Shown one piece after another: positions 5,858 to 10,790 of a DNA stretch of 10,790 nt. The number at the start of each line of letters is the position of its first letter. The stretch's first letter is position 1. The translations under genes were made by a program, and so were the position numbers. The notes beneath the pieces were generated by a model. It had not been told where the DNA came from and made no database searches. It saw only the letters and a program-made list of their open reading frames with translations. The DNA comes from Betaproteobacteria bacterium (GTDB taxonomy: Bacteria; Pseudomonadota; Gammaproteobacteria; Burkholderiales; Burkholderiaceae_C): the NCBI GenBank assembly GCA_025354965.1, contig JANXLW010000132.1, positions 1-10,790 of the forward strand, given 5' to 3'.

Positions 5858-8800
5858 ATGAACGCCACGACAGCAAAGTATCCCGGTATCCCCCATGTCA
5901 TTCACGGCAACGGCGCAGTCGCTTATGTCATGAACCATGTCTGTGGCGGCGTCATCGGCTACCCCATCACGCCGTCGACCGAGATTGCCGAGATCTACGA
6001 GGCATTCCGGGCTGAAGGCGGCGTCAATGTCTGGGGCAAGCACCCGTTTTTCTTTGGTCCTGAAGGTGAGCACTCAGCCCAAAGTGGCGCGCTGGGTGCG
6101 GCGCTGACCGGTGGCCAGTTCATTTCGAATGCTTCGTCGAGCCAGGGCATTTTGTATGCTCTTGAATCGCATTACGTCACCGTCGGCAAGAAGGTTGGCG
6201 GCTTCGTGTTGCAGGTGGCGGCGCGGGTCGTTTCCAAGCACTCGCTCAACGTGATGGCCGGGCACGATGACGTCTATGCGCTGCTGTCCTCCGGCTACAC
6301 CATTTTGTTTGGGGCCAACCCGCAGGAAGCGGCTGATCTGGCAGCCATCTCCTATCGCGTGGCCTCGCTCTCGCTGATTCCGGTGGCCAACGCCATGGAC
6401 GGCTTTGCCACCAGCCACATGCTGAGCGAAGCGCTGATGCCGGAACCCGAACTGCTGGCCGAGTTTCTGGGCGATCCGGCTGGGCGCATCAAGGCGCCGA
6501 CGCTGGCGCAAGAGATGCTGTACGGCGCCAAGGGTCGGGCCGTTCAGTTGCAGCAGTACCTGGTGCGTCATGAGGCCGACCTGACGCCGGAACAACTGAC
6601 TGGGTTGCGTGCTTATCTGGACAAAAACGCGGACAAGGTTGAAGCCGACAATGCTGGCAAACTGGTTGCCGAGACGCTGGTCTGGTTGCCACAAGAGATG
6701 CAAGCACCGTGGCAACGCCAGTGGCTCAACGCCTTCGAAAAAGGTACGCGGCAACGGGTACCGGCGCTGGTTGATGTGAACAACCCGGGCCTCACCGGCG
6801 CAGTGCAAAACCAGCCGGACTTTCAGGCCGGCTCGGTGGATCACCGCACCCATTTCGCCAGCGCTGTGCCGGCCTTCGTGCGCCAGGCCATGGACGAATA
6901 CGCCGAGCTGACCGGGCGCAGCTATCAGCCGGTGCAGACGTTTATGTGCGACGCCGCCGAGTACGTGATGGTGGGCCTGGGTTCGGTCACCGACGACGTC
7001 GAAGCCGTGGTGAGTTACCTGCGTGGCCAGGGCAAAAAAGTTGGCCTGGTGGCTATCAAACAATTGCAGCCGTTTCCGGAAGCCGAACTGGTGGCCGCGC
7101 TCAAGGGCAAGAAGGCGATCACAGTGCTGGAGCGTTCCGACCAGACTGTGTTGACCAGCCTGGTGACACAGGCGCTGTTCAAGGCGCGTGAAAATTCCAG
7201 CCAAATGCGCCACGCGGGCATTCCGGCCCTGAAAGACAGCCCGCTGCTGACCACCGCCATCTTTGGTCTGGGTGGGCACGATCTGCAGCCGCGCCATCTG
7301 ATTGCGGCGTTCAAGAACATGCAAGACGGCAAGCTGGTACCGCTGATCTACCTTGGCTCGCAGTTCTTCTCCGACAGCGCGACACCGCGCGTGGCCGAAC
7401 TGCTGCAGCGGCTCAAGGCCGCCTACCCCGAGACCGAGCCGATGGCGCTGCAGACGCAGGCCAATCCCAAGCTGCTGCCCGATACGGGTTTTCGCGTGCG
7501 CTTTCACTCGATCGGCGGCTACGGCACGATTGCTTCCGGCAAACTGCTGACCGACATCCTGGCAGGCGTGCTTGGCATGCATTCCAAGTCGGCGCCGAAA
7601 TACGGCTCCGAGAAGAGCGGCGCACCCACCAATTACTACATCACGCTGAGCCCGGAGCCGGTCAAGATCACCAACGCCGAGCTGGAGGATGTCGAAGTTG
7701 TTGTGGCACCCGACCACCGGGTTTTCAGCCACACCAACCCCTTGCTCGGGCTGGTCGTCGGCGGCACCTTCATACTGCAATCGAGCGCCAGCGCGCAAGA
7801 GGTCTGGCAGGAGTTGCCGGCCAAGGCGCGCCAGACAATCCGGGCGCAAAAAATCCGCTTCCTGATCATCGATGCGTTTGCGGTTGCCAAGAAACATGCG
7901 CCAACACCGGAACTGGCCACCCGCATGATGGGCATCGCGTTCATTGGGGCGGTCGCCGGTCATGTGCCCCAGGTTTCCGGTGGCGCTGCTGAGGACGCGA
8001 TCCTGGAAAAAGTTCGCCAGCAGATTGCCAAGAAATTCGGCGGCAAGGGCGGCGCCGTGACCGACGGCAATATGGCGGTGATACGCGAAGGCATCGAGGC
8101 CACGCAAAAAGTTGATTACGAGTCAGCTGCGTTCGCGCTGATCGATGCCAGGCCGGCCCCGATCCAGATCTACAACGCAGCGCTATCGGCAGCGCAATGC
8201 CAGAGTGCCGGCGCTTCCGCCTGCGCCGGCATGTTCGACGCCCAGTACTACGACGACATGGTCTTGAAGCCGTTTCGCGAAGGCAGCATTGGCGAGGCTC
8301 CGGTGCTGCCCGGCACCGGCTTGTTCATGCCGGCCGGCAGTGCCGGCGCCAAGGACAAGGGGCTATTTCGCCGCACCGTGCCCGAGTTCAAGGCTGACCT
8401 GTGCACCGGTTGCATGGAGTGCGCGCTGGTCTGCCCGGACGCCGCCATTCCGAACGTGGTGCACGAGATTCACGAGCTGTTGCTGACCGGCATCAAGCAG
8501 CTTGACGTCACGCCAGCCCAGGCCGAGGCCATGCGCGGCCAGGTTTATGGCTTGGCCGAGGCGGTGCGTGAGGCTTACCGCCAGAGCAAGCAGGCGCGGC
8601 CGTTCCACGAGTTGCTGGCCGAGGCGGCAACCCATCTTGAATCCGACAACGTCACGCTGCTGCGCAATTTCAACAAGCTGATTGAAGCACTCGCGTTGTA
8701 CCCGGTGGCGCGCACGCGGCCTTTCTTTGACGCGATGGAAAAGGCCAGGGTCGGCAGCGGCGGTCTGTACGGCGTCAATGTGGATCCGTGGAAATGCACC

Positions 8801-10612
8801 GGCTGTCTGGAGTGCATCGAAGTCTGCGGCCCCGGTGCGCTGGTGGCGCGCGAGCAGGACGCTGTCGTGCTGCAGACCTTGCAGCAGCGTTTTGATTTCA
8901 TGGGCAAACTGCCACCTACGCCGGCGCGTTTTGTCGATGATGCGATCAAACCCGGGGGCGAGGTCAAACGCCTGCTGCTGGACCGTTCCAACTACTATTC
9001 CACCACCGGAGGGCACGGCGCCTGCCGCGGTTGCGGGGAGGTGACGGCGATACGCTTGGTCATGGCCACCAATCACGCCATCACGGCCAGGCGCCGGCAC
9101 GACCATGTACGCGAGCTTGAAAAGCTGATTGCCGAGCTGCAAGCCAAGCAGGTGGCGCTGGCACCCACCGACAGTGCGCGTCAGCAGCACCTTGGCGCGC
9201 TCGTTGCCACGCTGGAGCGTCGGCTCTATCTGTTTGAGAGCGGCCCCAGCGGTAACGGCCCGGCCGGTGCCGTGGTGGCCAACTCCACCGGCTGCAGCAG
9301 CGTCTACGCGTCGACTTTTCCGTACAACTGCTACAACGATCCTTGGGTCAACAGCTTGTTCCAGGACGCACAGCCGCTGGCCAAGGGCATCTTCGAGGGT
9401 ATCGCGGCGCAGACCGTCTCAGATGTACGTGCACAGCGTCTGGCGCGTCTTGAATTGGCCGATGCTTACGACGCCACGGTTCATGACAAAGAGCTGCGCA
9501 TGTTGTCGTGGGAGCAGTTCAGCGTGGCTGAGTTGGGCCTGATGCCGACCGTCATCACGGTCGGCGGCGACGGCGCCACTTACGACATCGGCTTTGGTGC
9601 GTTGTCGCGCATTTTGATGAGCGGTACGCCGCTCAAGGTGCTGGTGCTCAACACCGGTTCTTACTCCAATACCGGTGGTCAGGCCTCAACCTCCAGTTTT
9701 ATCGGTCAGGACTCCGACCTGGCACGCTTTGGCAGTGCGGCCAGCGGCAAGCATGAATCGCGCAAGGAACTCGGCCTGATCGCAGCATTCCATTCCAATG
9801 TCTTTGTCTGCGCCACCAGCACCTCGCTGCAGGGGCACTTTTTGAAGAACACCATGGAGTGCCTGAGCTACACCGATGGCCCGGCCCTGCTGGACGTTTA
9901 TACGCCGTGCCAGGGTGAGCATGGCATTGGCGACGCGGCGTCCTCGGAGCGCTCACGGCTGGCGGTCGAGAGCCGCATGAACCCGGTGTTTGTGCACGAC
10001 CCGCGCCGCGGCAACACCTTGCACGACTGGTTCTCGCTTGAAGGCAACCCTGAGCCCGAGAAGACCTGGGCCAGCAGCACGCTGGAATACGTTGACGATG
10101 CCGGGCAGCTCAAGTTGCTCAGCACGGCACTGACACCGGCGCATTTTGCGCTGGGCGAGATCCGTTTCAAGAAGCAGTTCCACAAGCTCACAGCTGACGA
10201 TGTCAATGCGCTGCCGGTTGAAGTCTTTGTCGAATTGCCGCAGGCCGAGCGCGCTGGCAAGACCGCTTTCATCTGGTCTACCGATGCCAACAAGCGTCTG
10301 CAGAAAATTGTCGTGGCCGAGGCCATCGTGACCCTGGTCGAGGAGCGCCGCAAGTACTGGCATCTGTTGCAATACCTGGATGGCCAGCACGTGGCCAAGC
10401 TGGGCGAAAGTCATCGCCTGGGCATGGAAACCCTGCAGGCGCAGTACCTTGATTCGGTGACGCAGCGTGATTCTTCGCTTGACTCGTTTGCCCGCGCCAT
10501 GTCGGAGCTGGCGGCGTCGAGCAAGGCGCCAGTCGGTGCGAAACCGAACTTTGGTTTGGCGATGCTCGCGGGCAGAGCCTTGCCATCATCCCGCTGCAGG
10601 AGCGGCTTGTAG
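5858..10612 (+). CDS. nifJ: Pyruvate:ferredoxin (flavodoxin) oxidoreductase, long single-chain form
   Basis: Thiamine-diphosphate and iron-sulfur enzyme that oxidises pyruvate (or a related 2-oxoacid) plus CoA to acetyl-CoA and CO2, reducing ferredoxin or flavodoxin; cytoplasmic and reversible in relatives. Domains in order: I with YPITPST (35-41), GPEGEHSAQSGALG (67-80) and AAR (121-123); II (about 362-430); III/gamma starting GGYGTIASGK (553-562) with SEKSG (584-588); the two-cluster ferredoxin part with C849/852/855/859 and C980/983/986/990; and the TPP domain with GGHGACRGCGE (1051-1061), C1146 in NSTGC, GGDGATYDIGFG (1236-1247), YSNTGGQ (1269-1275) and C1351. C1056, C1059, C1146 and C1351 match the four ligands of the proximal cluster. 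At 1584 residues it exceeds the roughly 1200 usual for NifJ; extra segments lie near 216-330, 865-975 and 1077-1128. The ATG is the only in-frame start after the TGA at 5825. The last 26 or so residues look non-native, being antisense to a DUF1501 gene. Substrate and acceptor are inferred; no nif genes are present. Confidence 0.93.
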   Translation: MNATTAKYPGIPHVIHGNGAVAYVMNHVCGGVIGYPITPSTEIAEIYEAFRAEGGVNVWGKHPFFFGPEGEHSAQSGALGAALTGGQFISNASSSQGILYALESHYVTVGKKVGGFVLQVAARVVSKHSLNVMAGHDDVYALLSSGYTILFGANPQEAADLAAISYRVASLSLIPVANAMDGFATSHMLSEALMPEPELLAEFLGDPAGRIKAPTLAQEMLYGAKGRAVQLQQYLVRHEADLTPEQLTGLRAYLDKNADKVEADNAGKLVAETLVWLPQEMQAPWQRQWLNAFEKGTRQRVPALVDVNNPGLTGAVQNQPDFQAGSVDHRTHFASAVPAFVRQAMDEYAELTGRSYQPVQTFMCDAAEYVMVGLGSVTDDVEAVVSYLRGQGKKVGLVAIKQLQPFPEAELVAALKGKKAITVLERSDQTVLTSLVTQALFKARENSSQMRHAGIPALKDSPLLTTAIFGLGGHDLQPRHLIAAFKNMQDGKLVPLIYLGSQFFSDSATPRVAELLQRLKAAYPETEPMALQTQANPKLLPDTGFRVRFHSIGGYGTIASGKLLTDILAGVLGMHSKSAPKYGSEKSGAPTNYYITLSPEPVKITNAELEDVEVVVAPDHRVFSHTNPLLGLVVGGTFILQSSASAQEVWQELPAKARQTIRAQKIRFLIIDAFAVAKKHAPTPELATRMMGIAFIGAVAGHVPQVSGGAAEDAILEKVRQQIAKKFGGKGGAVTDGNMAVIREGIEATQKVDYESAAFALIDARPAPIQIYNAALSAAQCQSAGASACAGMFDAQYYDDMVLKPFREGSIGEAPVLPGTGLFMPAGSAGAKDKGLFRRTVPEFKADLCTGCMECALVCPDAAIPNVVHEIHELLLTGIKQLDVTPAQAEAMRGQVYGLAEAVREAYRQSKQARPFHELLAEAATHLESDNVTLLRNFNKLIEALALYPVARTRPFFDAMEKARVGSGGLYGVNVDPWKCTGCLECIEVCGPGALVAREQDAVVLQTLQQRFDFMGKLPPTPARFVDDAIKPGGEVKRLLLDRSNYYSTTGGHGACRGCGEVTAIRLVMATNHAITARRRHDHVRELEKLIAELQAKQVALAPTDSARQQHLGALVATLERRLYLFESGPSGNGPAGAVVANSTGCSSVYASTFPYNCYNDPWVNSLFQDAQPLAKGIFEGIAAQTVSDVRAQRLARLELADAYDATVHDKELRMLSWEQFSVAELGLMPTVITVGGDGATYDIGFGALSRILMSGTPLKVLVLNTGSYSNTGGQASTSSFIGQDSDLARFGSAASGKHESRKELGLIAAFHSNVFVCATSTSLQGHFLKNTMECLSYTDGPALLDVYTPCQGEHGIGDAASSERSRLAVESRMNPVFVHDPRRGNTLHDWFSLEGNPEPEKTWASSTLEYVDDAGQLKLLSTALTPAHFALGEIRFKKQFHKLTADDVNALPVEVFVELPQAERAGKTAFIWSTDANKRLQKIVVAEAIVTLVEERRKYWHLLQYLDGQHVAKLGESHRLGMETLQAQYLDSVTQRDSSLDSFARAMSELAASSKAPVGAKPNFGLAMLAGRALPSSRCRSGL

Positions 10613-10790
10613 TCGTAAGAATCAATCTGCGAGAGGCCGCCGTCCAGAAAGATATAGATGACGCGCTTGGCCCGTGCCGGAAAGTGCGGCGGCTTTCCGG
10701 CCAGTGCCGTTGCCGCCGAGGAAGTACGCGAAAGTAAATCGAACATCGCCAGGCTGCCAAAACCAAGCATGGCTTTGCCAAGCACGTCTC
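10411..10790 (-). CDS. DUF1501-family protein, N-terminal fragment, truncated at both ends
   Basis: The frame is open to the right edge, where Asp and then a GTG codon (10783-10785) are read, so the true start lies outside. Residues 7-30 after that GTG form a hydrophobic, Ala-rich segment that would suit a Tat-type signal peptide with its twin-arginine part off the window. Then PPHFPARAKRVIYIFLDGG (32-50), SQIDSYDYKPLL (52-63) and KPKFGFAPTGALLD (77-90) match the N-terminal DUF1501 (sulfatase-like fold) pattern known from Planctomycetes and Verrucomicrobia. The family runs to about 450 residues. Here homology stops near position 10516, and the remaining 34 residues are only the antisense of the oxidoreductase 3' end before the stop at 10411. 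As it stands the gene is broken. Function in the family is poorly defined; members often pair with DUF1549/DUF1553 cytochromes. Confidence 0.75.
   Translation of the reverse strand, partial: DVLGKAMLGFGSLAMFDLLSRTSSAATALAGKPPHFPARAKRVIYIFLDGGLSQIDSYDYKPLLQRDDGKALPASIAKPKFGFAPTGALLDAASSDMARANESSEESRCVTESRYCACRVSMPRR
10490..10530. other. Junction between oxidoreductase 3' end and truncated DUF1501 gene
   Basis: To the left, plus-strand codons read as a plausible oxidoreductase C-terminus (SFARAMSELAASS, residues 1543-1555). To the right, minus-strand codons read as DUF1501. Neither gene can be native across the point: the oxidoreductase tail after about residue 1558 is antisense DUF1501, and the DUF1501 frame after about residue 90 is antisense oxidoreductase. 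No IS end, target duplication or long repeat is seen here. It is either a genomic rearrangement or a chimeric assembly; the exact base cannot be fixed. Confidence 0.6.

Noticed and set aside
6074..8107. 677-codon open frame on the minus strand inside the oxidoreductase gene
   Set aside because: Its product is a low-complexity H/R/Q/G/L-rich chain with no family motif, lying wholly antisense to conserved PFOR domains; a typical shadow frame of GC-rich coding DNA.
8363..9190. 275-codon minus-strand frame opposite the ferredoxin domain
   Set aside because: No recognisable domain and no ribosome binding site; the sense strand carries clear Fe-S motifs.

Overview
This window looks like a stretch of a Betaproteobacterial chromosome, probably Burkholderiales and perhaps Comamonadaceae or Rhodoferax-like. 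The guess rests on fairly GC-rich coding DNA, tightly packed genes, and the sequence character of the RhlE-type helicase with its basic tail, the GDVQG-type ApaH and the very long pyruvate:ferredoxin oxidoreductase. It is an inference, because there is no rRNA or other marker gene here. No tRNA, rRNA, CRISPR array, insertion sequence or prophage gene is visible.

Layout. (1) Positions 2-1240 (+): guanine deaminase, cut at its 5' end by the window edge. (2) 1269-1835 (+): dCTP deaminase, with a good ribosome binding site. (3) 1836-1921: a short gap with overlapping inverted repeats. (4) 1922-3445 (+): RhlE-type DEAD-box RNA helicase. (5) 3437-4330 (-): ApaH, whose 3' end overlaps the helicase gene by 9 bp. 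(6) 4346-5641 (+): a YtfL/PaeA-like DUF21-CBS-CorC_HlyC membrane protein, diverging from apaH with only 15 bp between the start codons. (7) 5642-5857: a 216-bp leader rich in inverted repeats, with a candidate extended -10 promoter. (8) 5858-10612 (+): a single-chain pyruvate:ferredoxin/flavodoxin oxidoreductase of 1584 codons, longer than ordinary NifJ (about 1200 residues) because of inserted segments. (9) 10411-10790 (-): the N-terminal part of a DUF1501 protein running off the right edge. Its reading frame loses family character where the oxidoreductase gene begins.

The first six genes are mostly housekeeping: purine salvage, dUTP supply for thymidylate, RNA remodelling, Ap4A/Np4-cap hydrolysis and a probable cation or polyamine transporter. 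They do not form one pathway. The oxidoreductase is an anaerobic or low-potential carbon and electron enzyme that appears to be transcribed as its own unit.

Three things deserve a second look: the unusual architecture of the oxidoreductase; the leader before it, with four alternating ACTCAC/GTGAGT arms; and the junction near 10490-10530, where the end of the oxidoreductase runs antisense into a truncated DUF1501 gene of planctomycete/verrucomicrobial type. That junction is either a real rearrangement or an assembly chimera. I see no convincing new multi-gene system here.
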